A stretch of DNA of 26,287 bases from Bacteroidia bacterium (GCA_025999435.1 BNXH01000023.1:1-26287); one strand, 5' to 3'. Shown: positions 6,197 to 15,263, numbered from the stretch's first letter. Numbers and translations are program-made. Notes: generated by a model from the letters alone, not told the origin.

Positions 6197-7399
6197 TCAT
6201 TCATTGGGTAAATCCATATTTACAGCTAATCCACCCATAGAGGTTTCCTTATATAGGCTAGGCAGGTCATGTCCTGTCTGTTGCATCGTGCGCACTACTT
6301 TATCAAAGTTGATAAGGTGCTTTCCATCCGAAAGCATAGCAAATGAACATGAATCCAATGCACGCGTTGCCGCGAAAGCGTTTCTCTCTATACACGGTAC
6401 TTGCACCAATCCGCAAACGGGGTCGCAAGTAAGTCCTAAATGATGTTCCAATCCCATTTCAGCAGCGTATTCAATCTGTTGTGTAGAGCCTCCGAATAGT
6501 TGGCAGGCAGCTGCGGCCGCCATTGCACAAGCTACTCCTACTTCTCCTTGACATCCTACTTCAGCACCTGAAACAGAGGCATTATGTTTGACCAGATTAC
6601 CTATCAATCCGGCTGTTGCTAAAGCTCTCTTTATTTTTTGATCGCTATAATCATGATTCGTTTTCAGATGGTAAAGTACCGAGGGTAAAACGCCACAAGA
6701 ACCACATGTAGGCGCTGTCACTATAATTCCTCCGCTTGCATTTTCTTCCGAGACTGCCAATGCATATGAATATATAAGGGCGCGACTTTTCATAGAACCC
6801 TGATATCCTCTCGATTTTACATAGTACATCGATGATTTTCTTTGCAGTCCTAAGCCACCCGGCAGTAGTCCTTCGGCATCCATTCCCCTGTGTATGGCAG
6901 CTTCCATTGTTTCCCAAACAGTCCCCAGATAGTCATATATTTCCTTACCCTCTTTATCTTCTACATATTCCCAGAATGTCTTCCCCGTTTGTTGACACCA
7001 TTCCAGTATCTGTTTCATTGTAGTTTTATCATATATGCTGTCTTCTGTTACTTTTTTGGAACCATCGGACAAATCTCCTCCGCCTATACTATATATTGTC
7101 CATTCTTTGTTAACTTTTCCCTCTTTTATTGCTTCAAATTTCATTCCGTTTGTATGAAACGGTAAAACAATTTCCGGTTTCCATACAATTTCGGCCTGAT
7201 AGGGCTGTAATGTTTTGATGATAGCCACATCAGTTAAGTGCCCTTTGCCTGTAGCAGCAAGGCTACCATATAATGTTACCCTGAAAGAGTCCGCATCGGG
7301 ATTTCTCTCTTTAAACATCAGAGCGGCCTTTTGAGGAGCCATCGTATGACTACTGGATGGGCCATGACCGATTTTGTACAAGTTGCGAATAGATTCCAT
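6197..7399 (-). CDS. sdaA: L-serine ammonia-lyase, iron-sulfur dependent, single chain
   Basis: This cytoplasmic enzyme converts L-serine to pyruvate and ammonia with a [4Fe-4S] cluster. At 400 residues it is a single-chain form, shorter than the ~455 residues of E. coli SdaA but complete. The N-terminal GHGPSSSHTM (residues 11-20) begins the beta domain. The alpha domain carries APTCGSCG (229-236) and the three expected cluster cysteines: Cys283 in GCQGE, Cys325 in TCDP and Cys336 in PCIERN. Their spacing of 42 and 11 residues equals that described for the Legionella enzyme's Cys343, Cys385 and Cys396. It is transcribed alone, divergently from the sugar permease, with a promoter-like element and palindrome just upstream. 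Confidence 0.95.
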   Translation of the reverse strand: MESIRNLYKIGHGPSSSHTMAPQKAALMFKERNPDADSFRVTLYGSLAATGKGHLTDVAIIKTLQPYQAEIVWKPEIVLPFHTNGMKFEAIKEGKVNKEWTIYSIGGGDLSDGSKKVTEDSIYDKTTMKQILEWCQQTGKTFWEYVEDKEGKEIYDYLGTVWETMEAAIHRGMDAEGLLPGGLGLQRKSSMYYVKSRGYQGSMKSRALIYSYALAVSEENASGGIIVTAPTCGSCGVLPSVLYHLKTNHDYSDQKIKRALATAGLIGNLVKHNASVSGAEVGCQGEVGVACAMAAAAACQLFGGSTQQIEYAAEMGLEHHLGLTCDPVCGLVQVPCIERNAFAATRALDSCSFAMLSDGKHLINFDKVVRTMQQTGHDLPSLYKETSMGGLAVNMDLPNE

Positions 7400-7458
7400 G
7401 ATAGTTTTATGGGTTATAACGTTTCTTTGTCAAATAGTGTTTAATTCCGTATTCCAGA

Positions 7459-7482
7459 CAAAAATAGCAATATTAAATATTG
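7459..7482 (-). promoter_or_regulatory. Predicted sdaA promoter with overlapping palindrome
   Basis: On the minus strand TATTTTTG (7466 down to 7459) fits the Bacteroidetes -7 element TAnnTTTG and would give a leader of about 55 bases. No clear -33 TTTG is present. Directly upstream, at 7468-7482, lies the perfect inverted repeat CAATATTAAATATTG (7-1-7), placed between the -33 and -7 regions. That is a good operator position for a repressor. Binding protein unknown. Confidence 0.45.
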
Positions 7483-7729
7483 TTAATACTATAAATAAGC
7501 TATTTATGAAATTTTAATCATAAATCAAGATTTGTTCCATATTTCAAAGAGTTACTATATGTTTGTTTTTGTTTATATTTTGATACAAAAGATTTTTGGA
7601 TGGATGTAAGGTGTTGATAATCTGTATGTCCTTTTTGTTAAGCAAGCAGCGCAAAATCAAAAAGATATGTACTGCATAGAATGTTGTGTCAGATTGCTAT
7701 AAAAAGAAATGGAATTTTAATGGAAATTT

Positions 7730-7753
7730 ACATGTTGTACAACATGTTTTTTT
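7730..7753 (+). promoter_or_regulatory. 18-base perfect palindrome followed by T7
   Basis: ACATGTTGTACAACATGT (7730-7747) is a perfect palindrome. As RNA it can fold as a 7-bp stem around GTAC, followed directly by seven U. It could be an operator for a dimeric regulator, or an intrinsic terminator or attenuator within the permease leader. The symmetry favours an operator, and the T run favours a terminator. Confidence 0.5.
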
Positions 7754-7977
7754 GAAAGGACAGCTAAAAAGAGATAAGTATTTTTACATCGTTTTTTGAC
7801 AAGAACAATCTTCACTTAACCTAAACAACCATGAATTGGATGCGCTAGTATCCGAGAGGATAGTCAGGGGGTAATTGAGTTCTGTTGAAATTTAGTTACT
7901 CCTTGGATTCTTCAAGGAAGGTGAATGACAAAGAAAATGATATATAACTATAAAAAATCTAATCTAAATTTGAATCA

Positions 7978-9246
7978 ATGAGTACGGAAAAGAAAAATTA
8001 TTTGTTGCCCATTATCATGATGATTATCCTGTTTGGGATGATTTCATTTGTAACAGGGCTAGGCGGTCCATTCGCAAAAGTATTAAAAGAGCAATTTGAT
8101 GCACCGAACTGGATGTCTCAGTTAGGTACATTCTGCAACTTTATTGCGTATGCGTTTATGGGTATTCCAGCAGGTCTTTTGCTTAAAAAAATCGGCTATA
8201 AGAAGACTGCGCTTGCAGCTATTGCTGTTGGTTTTATAGGTGTCGGCATTCAATATCTTTCTGGTCAGGTAGAAGAGTTTTTTGTTTACTTGATAGGTGC
8301 ATTCGTTGCCGGTTTCTCTATGTGTATGCTGAATACAGTGGTGAACCCGATGCTGAATACACTAGGTGGTGGTGGAAACAAAGGAAATCAATTAATTCAA
8401 ATTGGAGGATCATTCAATTCTTTGAATGCAACAATCGTTCCGGTATTGGTTGGTTATCTTGTTGGTAGCAATGCCAGTATAAGCAATGCTTCACCGGCAT
8501 TGTTCATCGCCATGGGATTATTTGCTTTGGCATTTATTGTGTTATTATTGGTAAATATTCCTGAACCGGGTATTGAGAAGGAAGTGAAAACATCTGAAAA
8601 AGACAAGTACAGTGCATTGTCGTTTCGTCATTTTATATTAGGCGCTGTTGGTATTTTTGTTTATGTAGGTGTAGAGGTAGGTATTCCGAACTTCTTGATT
8701 CTACTTGGTACCGAAAGCTTAAAAATTGATGCTGCTACCGCGGGATCTATTGCGGGGACATATTGGTTTTTGATGCTTATAGGTCGTCTTGTTGGCGCAT
8801 CTGTAGCAGCGAAAGTTTCCAGTAAGTCTATGCTTACGGTAGTTTCATTGATTGGTATGGTGTTGGTGTTAGCTGCGATACTATTGCCAAGTACTCCGGT
8901 GGAAATGCCTGTTTTTAAGAGCGATATTTCATTTGGGTTAGCCGAAGTTCCTCTAGGAGTGGTGTTACTTGTTCTTTGCGGATTATGTACTTCTATCATG
9001 TGGGGAGGTATCTTTAATCTTGCAGTTGAAGGTTTAGGTAAATACACGAAGATGGCGGCAGGTATTTTTATGGTAATGGTATGTGGTGGTGGAGTTCTTC
9101 CTCTATTGCAAGGTGCTGTCGCTGATATGGGAGAAGGTGGTAACTATTTTGCCAGTTATTGGGTTGTCTTCGTTGGATTGGCTTACCTATTGTTCTATGC
9201 TTTGGTTGGAAGCAAAAACGTTAATAAAGACATTCCTGTTGAATAA
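7978..9246 (+). CDS. fucP: MFS sugar permease, L-fucose/glucose-galactose type
   Basis: This 422-aa polytopic inner-membrane protein of the major facilitator superfamily belongs to the FucP/GluP-like branch that carries L-fucose, glucose or galactose with protons. About twelve membrane segments are visible. The first begins at residue 9, and the loop after segment 2 has LLKKIGYKKT, the usual basic MFS loop. The stretch VVNPMLNTLGG and the glutamine/asparagine-rich QLIQIGGSFNSLNA (about 139-152) are typical of this branch and line the sugar path. The substrate cannot be fixed from sequence. It is monocistronic, with a strong terminator 17 bases after the stop and a long structured region upstream suggesting regulated expression. 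Confidence 0.85.
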   Translation: MSTEKKNYLLPIIMMIILFGMISFVTGLGGPFAKVLKEQFDAPNWMSQLGTFCNFIAYAFMGIPAGLLLKKIGYKKTALAAIAVGFIGVGIQYLSGQVEEFFVYLIGAFVAGFSMCMLNTVVNPMLNTLGGGGNKGNQLIQIGGSFNSLNATIVPVLVGYLVGSNASISNASPALFIAMGLFALAFIVLLLVNIPEPGIEKEVKTSEKDKYSALSFRHFILGAVGIFVYVGVEVGIPNFLILLGTESLKIDAATAGSIAGTYWFLMLIGRLVGASVAAKVSSKSMLTVVSLIGMVLVLAAILLPSTPVEMPVFKSDISFGLAEVPLGVVLLVLCGLCTSIMWGGIFNLAVEGLGKYTKMAAGIFMVMVCGGGVLPLLQGAVADMGEGGNYFASYWVVFVGLAYLLFYALVGSKNVNKDIPVE

Positions 9247-9263
9247 TCGTTTCAATATCATAT

Positions 9264-9303
9264 AAAGAAAAGCCTGCTGATTTTTAGCAGGCTTTTCTTT
9301 TCT
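9264..9303 (+). terminator. Strong intrinsic terminator after the permease
   Basis: AAAGAAAAGCCTGCT (9264-9278) and AGCAGGCTTTTCTTT (9286-9300) form a perfect 15-bp stem around a 7-base loop, with A run before and T-rich run after. The symmetry allows it to stop transcription in both directions. Confidence 0.9.
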
Positions 9304-9309
9304 TTAGCT

Positions 9310-9317
9310 TATCTTTG
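9310..9317 (+). promoter_or_regulatory. Predicted tex promoter (-7 element)
   Basis: TATCTTTG matches TAnnTTTG and lies 24 bases before the tex ATG, directly after the terminator. No matching -33 TTTG is seen at the usual distance. Confidence 0.45.
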
Positions 9318-9341
9318 TTAGTCCAATTATAAAACTAAACT

Positions 9342-11465
9342 ATGACGATTATATCTTTAATATCATCAGCTTTAAATATTCGTGAATCACAAATAGGAAA
9401 AACCATAGAACTATTGGACTCAGGAGCGACGATCCCGTTTATCAGCCGTTACCGGAAAGAGGTGACAGGAGGGTTGGACGAAGTTCAGATAGCGGCAATC
9501 AAAGAGCAAAACGATAAGCTGAATGAATTGGTAAAACGAAGGGAAACAATTCTGAAATCGATTAACGAGCAAGAAAAATTAACTCCGGAGTTGAAATCCA
9601 GAATTGAAAATTGCTGGAATGCCTCGGAACTTGAAGATATCTACCTCCCTTATAAACCAAAACGGCAGACCCGAGCCGAAATAGCCCGTAAAAAAGGTTT
9701 AGAACCATTGGCTAATATTATCATGTTACAGCATCCAATAGATGTAGAAGCAAAAGCCCGGGCATTTGTAAAAGGAGACGTAAAGAATGCAAAAGATGCT
9801 ATTGCCGGAGCTTGTGACATTATAGCCGAGAAGATAAATGAGGATGAATATGCCCGTAATGTTATACGTAACATATTTCAACGGGAGGCTGTAATAACAT
9901 CTAAAGTAGTTAAAGGAAAGGAGGAAGAAGGAGATAAATACCGAGATTATTTTGACTTTTCCGAACGTCTGAGCAAGGCCACTTCCCATCGTATTCTGGC
10001 AATACGGAGAGGGGAATCGGAGGGCGTTTTACGTGTAAATATTTCGCCGGACGAAGATGCTGCTTTGGAGCGGTTAGACAAGCGTTTTCTCAAAGGAGAT
10101 AACGACAATGAGGCTACAAATTATGTCGCCGATGCTATAGAAGATGCTTATAAACGATTACTCAAGCCATCTATTGAAACAGAGTTTGGAAATCTGTCGA
10201 AAGAAAAAGCAGATGAAGAGGCGATCAGGGTGTTTGCTGAGAACCTGCGTCAGTTGCTACTGGCTCCACCGTTAGGACAAAAAAGGGTTTTAGGTATTGA
10301 TCCCGGTTATCGTACCGGATGCAAACTGGTATGCCTTGACGCCGAAGGGAATCTTATACATAACGAGACTATTTATCCGCATCCGCCACAGAATGAAACG
10401 TCTAAAGCCGGAAGTAAGGTCGTGAAACTAGTGACGACGTATAATATAGATGCCATAGCAATAGGAAATGGAACGGCCAGTCGTGAAACCGAACGTTTTA
10501 TAACCAATTTGCGATATGAAAAATTAGTTCAGGTTTTTGTTGTCAGTGAAAATGGAGCATCTATATATTCGGCATCGAAAACAGCACGGGAGGAGTTCCC
10601 GAATTACGATGTTACAGTGAGAGGGGCAGTTTCTATCGGGCGTCGTTTGGTAGATCCACTGGCTGAATTGGTGAAAATAGATCCGAAATCAATAGGAGTA
10701 GGGCAATATCAGCATGATGTAGATCAGTCAAAATTAAAAAAATCACTTGATTTGACTGTTGAAAGTTGTGTTAATCTGGTTGGCGTAAATGTAAATACAG
10801 CGAGTAAACACTTATTGACTTATGTCTCCGGATTAGGTACTGTTTTAGCTCAAAATATAGTAGATTACCGCACTGCGAATGGTGCGTTTAAATCGCGGAA
10901 AGAGTTAATGAAAGTTCCTCGTATGGGAGAAAAAGCTTTTGAACAATGCGCTGGCTTTCTTCGTATAACAGATGCGGATAATCCATTAGATAATTCGGCT
11001 GTTCATCCGGAAAGTTACCATATTGTAGAGGCTATGGCCAAAGAAATGAAATGTTCGGTAAAAGATCTGATTGATAATAAAGATTTGAAGAAATCATTAA
11101 AGCTGGATAAATATGTTACAGATAAGGTTGGACTGCCTACCCTGAATGATATAATGGAAGAATTGGATAAGCCCGGCCGGGATCCACGAAAAGGAATTAA
11201 AGTTTTTGAATTTGATCCGAATATACGTACCATAGAAGACCTGAGAGAGGGAATGATTCTACCTGGTATTGTGACTAATATAACCAATTTTGGATGTTTT
11301 GTTGATGTCGGCATTAAAGAAAATGGCTTGGTACACATATCTGAATTGACAGACAGGTTTATCTCCGATCCTACAGAAGTTGTTTCACTGCATCAGCATG
11401 TTGAAGTGAAAGTTTTATCGGTGGATTTATCCAGAAAAAGGGTGCAATTATCGATGAAGTCATAA
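9342..11465 (+). CDS. tex: Tex-family RNA-binding transcription accessory protein
   Basis: This 707-aa cytoplasmic nucleic-acid-binding protein has the Tex layout: an N-terminal helical Tex-N region with SGATIPFISRYRKE, a long central helical part, a YqgF-like RNase-H-fold domain starting at LGIDPGYRTG (Asp320), a helix-hairpin-helix region with GLGTVLAQNIVDYR and KVPRMGEKAFEQCAGFLRI, and a C-terminal S1 RNA-binding domain from about residue 637 (GMILPGIVTNITNFGCFVDVG). E. coli YhgF is longer (773 residues), but all domains are present. Tex proteins influence gene expression and RNA handling, with no settled mechanism. It has its own promoter-like element and a terminator-like hairpin after it, so it is probably transcribed alone. 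Confidence 0.95.
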   Translation: MTIISLISSALNIRESQIGKTIELLDSGATIPFISRYRKEVTGGLDEVQIAAIKEQNDKLNELVKRRETILKSINEQEKLTPELKSRIENCWNASELEDIYLPYKPKRQTRAEIARKKGLEPLANIIMLQHPIDVEAKARAFVKGDVKNAKDAIAGACDIIAEKINEDEYARNVIRNIFQREAVITSKVVKGKEEEGDKYRDYFDFSERLSKATSHRILAIRRGESEGVLRVNISPDEDAALERLDKRFLKGDNDNEATNYVADAIEDAYKRLLKPSIETEFGNLSKEKADEEAIRVFAENLRQLLLAPPLGQKRVLGIDPGYRTGCKLVCLDAEGNLIHNETIYPHPPQNETSKAGSKVVKLVTTYNIDAIAIGNGTASRETERFITNLRYEKLVQVFVVSENGASIYSASKTAREEFPNYDVTVRGAVSIGRRLVDPLAELVKIDPKSIGVGQYQHDVDQSKLKKSLDLTVESCVNLVGVNVNTASKHLLTYVSGLGTVLAQNIVDYRTANGAFKSRKELMKVPRMGEKAFEQCAGFLRITDADNPLDNSAVHPESYHIVEAMAKEMKCSVKDLIDNKDLKKSLKLDKYVTDKVGLPTLNDIMEELDKPGRDPRKGIKVFEFDPNIRTIEDLREGMILPGIVTNITNFGCFVDVGIKENGLVHISELTDRFISDPTEVVSLHQHVEVKVLSVDLSRKRVQLSMKS

Positions 11466-11502
11466 AGTATAAAAATTTACATTCTATTTTTCTGTTTAGT
11501 TT

Positions 11503-11527
11503 TAACGCCTCTGGAAAAGGGGCGTTA
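11503..11527 (+). terminator. Probable tex terminator
   Basis: TAACGCCTC (11503-11511) pairs with GGGGCGTTA (11519-11527), with one T-G wobble, around TGGAAAA. It lies 38 bases past the tex stop. The T run after it is weak. The remainder of the 278-base gap before purH shows only the purH promoter element. Confidence 0.6.
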
Positions 11528-11703
11528 TTAGTTATTCATATTTAGTATTACAAAATTGGGAATCAGGTATTAATCGATATAAAAAATATCTATCGGTTTT
11601 ATCTGTAAAACTAAAATTTCGAGGAAAAGTCAAGTCCCTTTAGAATGTGATATTTTAAAGAATAAATAATATTAAAAACGGCCTGTTATAATAATAGTTT
11701 TTA

Positions 11704-11711
11704 TAACTTTG
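11704..11711 (+). promoter_or_regulatory. Predicted purH promoter (-7 element)
   Basis: TAACTTTG matches TAnnTTTG, 32 bases before the purH ATG. No clear -33 TTTG. This could be the main promoter for purH and the mre-mrdA-rodA genes that follow. Confidence 0.45.
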
Positions 11712-11743
11712 TTCCTCAAAAAAAGTCGGATAATTAACACATC

Positions 11744-13267
11744 ATGCCTTCAGAGAAAAGAATTAAAACAGCTTTGGTTTCAGTTTATCATAAAGATGGG
11801 CTAGATCATATTCTAACGAAATTAAATAGTTCCGGGGTTAAATTTATATCAACTGGCGGAACGCGGAGTTTTATTGAATCATTAGGCTTTCCCTGCGAAG
11901 CAGTGGAGGATGTAACAGGATACCCTTCTATCTTGGGTGGACGGGTTAAAACCCTTCATCCCAAAATATTTGGAGGGATTCTTTGTCGCCGGGAACTCCC
12001 TGAAGATGCAAAGCAGATAAAAGCATATGATATACACGAAATAGATTTGGTTATAGTAGATCTCTATCCTTTTGAGGAAACAGTCGCTTCAGGTGCAAGT
12101 GAAGAGGATATTATCGAAAAAATAGATATAGGAGGTATTTCTTTGATTCGTGCTGCTGCCAAAAACTTCAAAGATGTAATAATCGTTGCTTCCAAACAAC
12201 AATATCAACCATTGATGAACCTGTTGGAAGAAAAAAATGGCGTATCGGATATTTCAGACAGAAAGTTTTTCGCAAAAGAAGCGTTTGCAGTTTCCTCTTC
12301 ATATGATTCGGCCATATTTAACTATATGGACAATAATAACGGTTCTGCATTCCGTCATGCTGAAGATAATGCTATGGCACTTCGCTATGGCGAAAATCCA
12401 CACCAAAAAGGCACTTTTTATGGCGACTTTGGGTCGATGTTTGATCAATTGCATGGCCGTGAAATTTCTTACAATAATTTGCTGGATATTGAAGCTGCTG
12501 TAAGTTTAATTAGCGAATTTGATGAAACAACTGTAGCTATACTAAAACATAATAATGCTTGTGGTATTGCATCCAGACCAACGGTTGTTGATGCTTGGAA
12601 AGATGCTTTAGCGGGTGATCCGGTTTCGGCTTTTGGTGGTATTATTATCAGCAACGCCAAAATAGATAAAGTTGCAGCTGAAGAAATTAATTCTATCTTT
12701 TTTGAGATAGTAATTGCACCGGAATATGATAAAGAAGCTCTTGAAATATTGGAACAAAAGAAAAATCGTATTATCTTAGTGCAAAAACAACAATTAGTCG
12801 CTGATAAGCAATTTCGCTCATTGTTGAATGGTGTTTTAGTACAAGATAAGGATTTGAGTATACAGTCGGCAACTGATTTGAAATTAGTTACTAACAGGCC
12901 TTTGCAGGGCACAGAAGAAGAAGATCTGCTCTTTGCAAATAAATTGGTAAAACATACAAAATCAAATGCTATTATCTTTGTTAAAAATAAGCAGTTGTGT
13001 GCGGGTGGTACAGGTCAGACATCCCGAGTGGATGCATTGAAACAAGCCATAGAGAAAGCAAATGAATTTGGCTTTGATCTTAAGGGAGCGGTTATGGCAT
13101 CGGATGCCTTTTTCCCGTTTCCGGACTGTGTTGAAATAGCCGGTAATGCAGGTATTACGGCAGTTGTACAACCGGGTGGATCAATTAAGGATAGCTTGTC
13201 TGTCGAATATTGTAACGAACACAATATATCTATGGTAATGACGGGTGTACGCCACTTTAAACATTGA
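11744..13267 (+). CDS. purH: Bifunctional AICAR formyltransferase / IMP cyclohydrolase
   Basis: PurH carries out the last two steps of purine synthesis: formylation of AICAR with 10-formyl-THF, then ring closure to IMP. At 507 residues it is near the usual length (E. coli 529). The N-terminal MGS-like cyclohydrolase domain (about 1-195) shows ALVSVYHKDGL, STGGTRSFIE, GGRVKTLHPKIFGGIL and VDLYPFEETV. The C-terminal formyltransferase domain has AMALRYGENPHQKG, the catalytic KHNNACG with Lys268-His269, and VSAFGGI and FFPFPD. It lies 42 bases before mreB. This purH-mreB linkage is, as I recall, common in Bacteroidales, so co-transcription is likely though functionally unexplained. Confidence 0.97.
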   Translation: MPSEKRIKTALVSVYHKDGLDHILTKLNSSGVKFISTGGTRSFIESLGFPCEAVEDVTGYPSILGGRVKTLHPKIFGGILCRRELPEDAKQIKAYDIHEIDLVIVDLYPFEETVASGASEEDIIEKIDIGGISLIRAAAKNFKDVIIVASKQQYQPLMNLLEEKNGVSDISDRKFFAKEAFAVSSSYDSAIFNYMDNNNGSAFRHAEDNAMALRYGENPHQKGTFYGDFGSMFDQLHGREISYNNLLDIEAAVSLISEFDETTVAILKHNNACGIASRPTVVDAWKDALAGDPVSAFGGIIISNAKIDKVAAEEINSIFFEIVIAPEYDKEALEILEQKKNRIILVQKQQLVADKQFRSLLNGVLVQDKDLSIQSATDLKLVTNRPLQGTEEEDLLFANKLVKHTKSNAIIFVKNKQLCAGGTGQTSRVDALKQAIEKANEFGFDLKGAVMASDAFFPFPDCVEIAGNAGITAVVQPGGSIKDSLSVEYCNEHNISMVMTGVRHFKH

Positions 13268-13309
13268 TATTAATTTGTAAATAACTAAATACATAATATA
13301 TAGTCGGAT

Positions 13310-14335
13310 ATGGGATTATTCTCTTTTACTCAAGAAATAGCGATGGATCTTGGCACTGCCAATACTATCATAATACATAACGACAAGATTGTCGTAGATC
13401 AGCCTTCCGTGGTGGCTTTAGAACGGAAAACAGGTAAAGTAATAGCTGTAGGAGAGCAGGCACGTCAGATGCATGGGAAAACTCACGAAGATATTCGTAC
13501 GGTACGCCCACTAAAAGATGGTGTGATAGCAGATTTTACTTCAGCCGAACAGATGATTCGCGGATTGATAAAAATGTTCAACAACAAAAGTCGTTTGTTC
13601 TCTCCATCGTTGCGAATTGTTATTTGTATACCATCAGGCAGTACAGAAGTGGAAACCCGTGCAATACGTGACTCAGCCGAACATGCAGGGGGGCGTGATG
13701 TATATATGATATACGAACCGATGGCTGCGGCTTTGGGTATTGGACTTGATGTACAGGCTCCCGAAGGGAATATGATCGTCGATATAGGCGGTGGTACTAC
13801 CGAAATTGCTGTTATTTCATTAGGAGGTATTGTCTCTAATAAGTCAATAAAGATAGCCGGAGATGATTTAACCGAGGATATACAGGAATATATGGGACGC
13901 CAGCATAATATAAAAGTAGGTGAACGTACTGCTGAGAATATAAAGATAGCAGTAGGTGCAGCTCTAACCGAACTTCCCGAAGAAGATGTTCCGGAAGACT
14001 TTATTGTACATGGTCCTAATAGAATGACATCATTACCAATGGATATTCCTATTTCTTATCAGGAAATGGCTCATTGCCTCGATAAGTCATTGTCAAAAAT
14101 GGACTCGGCTATTCTAAGTGCTTTGGAACAAACACCGCCGGAATTATACGCTGATATCGTTCGTAATGGTATATACCTGACCGGTGGAGGCGCTTTATTG
14201 AGAGGATTAAGTAAACGATTCTACGATAGAATTGGTATACTTTTTCATGTGGCAGAAGATCCACTTCATGCAGTAGCTAAAGGAACCGGTATTGCATTGA
14301 AGAATATAGAAAAGTTTAACTTCCTGATGAGATAA
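13310..14335 (+). CDS. mreB: Rod-shape-determining actin homologue MreB
   Basis: This 341-aa bacterial actin forms membrane-associated filaments that guide side-wall peptidoglycan synthesis. The actin-fold nucleotide-binding motifs are intact: phosphate-1 DLGTANT (residues 13-19), phosphate-2 VDIGGGTTE (157-165) and the adenosine motif LTGGGALLRG (from 290). The N-terminal MGLFSF start is typical of MreB, and hydrophobic residues there can contact the membrane. It is the first gene of the mreB-mreC-mreD-mrdA-rodA cluster, with mreC 70 bases downstream. A predicted rod-shape apparatus implies the organism is rod or coccobacillary. Confidence 0.97.
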   Translation: MGLFSFTQEIAMDLGTANTIIIHNDKIVVDQPSVVALERKTGKVIAVGEQARQMHGKTHEDIRTVRPLKDGVIADFTSAEQMIRGLIKMFNNKSRLFSPSLRIVICIPSGSTEVETRAIRDSAEHAGGRDVYMIYEPMAAALGIGLDVQAPEGNMIVDIGGGTTEIAVISLGGIVSNKSIKIAGDDLTEDIQEYMGRQHNIKVGERTAENIKIAVGAALTELPEEDVPEDFIVHGPNRMTSLPMDIPISYQEMAHCLDKSLSKMDSAILSALEQTPPELYADIVRNGIYLTGGGALLRGLSKRFYDRIGILFHVAEDPLHAVAKGTGIALKNIEKFNFLMR

Positions 14336-14405
14336 TTCCCTTCAGTTTATTAAACTTATAATGGAATTTATATTAGTATGGTTAATATAAATCGCAGATG
14401 AGATA

Positions 14406-15263
14406 ATGCGTAACCTGATAAATTTTTTATTAAAAAACAGTTCATGGTTTGTTTTCATATTTCTTGAAATAATCTGTTTTTATTTTATCTTTAGTACTAA
14501 CTCTTTTCAAAAGAGTATATATTTTAACTCTTCCAATGAAATCACTGGAAGAGTTCATGCTGTATCCAGTGGTATTCTCTCTTATTTTGGATTGAGAACT
14601 GAAAACGAAGAGTTATTGAGGAAAAATGGAGAACTACAATCTCAGGTAAAAAGACTTCAGGATTATCTGTACAGTATTGAAAAAGATTCTCTTAAAACAA
14701 CAGCTTTTCTAAATGATTCGTTGGGAAATAAGAACTCCCAAGAGTATATTACAGCCAGAGTTGAAAGCAATAGTATTTCTCAGGTTTATAATTTTATAAT
14801 TGTAAATAAGGGCAAAAATAGCGGAGTTAAGAACGATATGGGAGCTATTTCTTCACAAGGGATAGTTGGTGTCGTTAGAGATGTTACTGATAATTACGCT
14901 GTTATCCAATCTGTACTGAATCCAAACAGCCGTTTTAGTTGCAAAATATTGAGTTCAAATACAGCAGGTACACTTATCTGGGAAGCTGGTGATCCCAGGT
15001 ACGTAAGTCTCACAGAATATCCCAAATATGAGAAAGTTGAAAAAGGGGATACTGTTGTGACCAGTGGGTTTTCTGATATTTTTCCGGAAGGTATTTTTGT
15101 GGGAATTGTAGAAGACTTTAAAAGCGAAACGAATGATAACTTTTACAATATAAAAGTGAAATTATCGACAGATTTTGGTGCATTGAAGAATGTTCAATTA
15201 ATCAATATCAAAGACGAAGAGAGAAAAGAACTAGAGGAAAAAATAAAGAATGCTCAGAAGTAA
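14406..15263 (+). CDS. mreC: Rod-shape-determining protein MreC
   Basis: MreC (285 residues) is a bitopic inner-membrane protein linking cytoplasmic MreB to periplasmic PBP2 and activating it. A short cytoplasmic N-terminus is followed by one membrane segment (about residues 14-32), a coiled-coil around 65-98 (TENEELLRKNGELQSQVKRLQ), and the two-part beta-barrel periplasmic domain with NKGKNSGVKNDMGAISSQGIVG and GDTVVTSGFSDIFPEGIFVG, which are family hallmarks. Its last 14 bases overlap the mreD start, so the two genes are translationally coupled. The charged C-terminal tail (DEERKELEEKIKNAQK) is likely disordered or helical. Confidence 0.93.
   Translation: MRNLINFLLKNSSWFVFIFLEIICFYFIFSTNSFQKSIYFNSSNEITGRVHAVSSGILSYFGLRTENEELLRKNGELQSQVKRLQDYLYSIEKDSLKTTAFLNDSLGNKNSQEYITARVESNSISQVYNFIIVNKGKNSGVKNDMGAISSQGIVGVVRDVTDNYAVIQSVLNPNSRFSCKILSSNTAGTLIWEAGDPRYVSLTEYPKYEKVEKGDTVVTSGFSDIFPEGIFVGIVEDFKSETNDNFYNIKVKLSTDFGALKNVQLINIKDEERKELEEKIKNAQK

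Larger units (their letters stand above)
7400..7977. other. 578-base divergent intergenic region with leader structures
   Basis: No credible ORF longer than a few codons is present. Besides the sdaA promoter it holds a possible plus-strand promoter (TTTG at 7531-7534 and TATGTTTG at 7558-7565, spacing 23, two longer than usual), an 18-base perfect palindrome followed by seven T at 7730-7753, a TATCC-GAGA-GGATA hairpin with a GNRA-type loop at 7849-7862, and a TCCTTG/CAAGGA hairpin at 7900-7918. If the plus-strand promoter is real, the permease has an mRNA leader of about 400 bases. A second TAnnTTTG match at 7965-7972, five bases before the permease ATG, would give a nearly leaderless mRNA. 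Confidence 0.45.

Noticed and set aside
7831..7848. Five-codon ORF in the permease leader
   Set aside because: Could be a leader peptide, but it is too short and lacks a run of regulatory codons.
8661..9047. 128-residue minus-strand ORF inside the permease gene
   Set aside because: Antisense shadow of a clear coding region with no family features.
14326..14407. 11-base direct repeat GATGAGATAAT at the mreB stop and before mreC
   Set aside because: One copy is coding sequence at the stop codon; most likely coincidence or a small old duplication without function.
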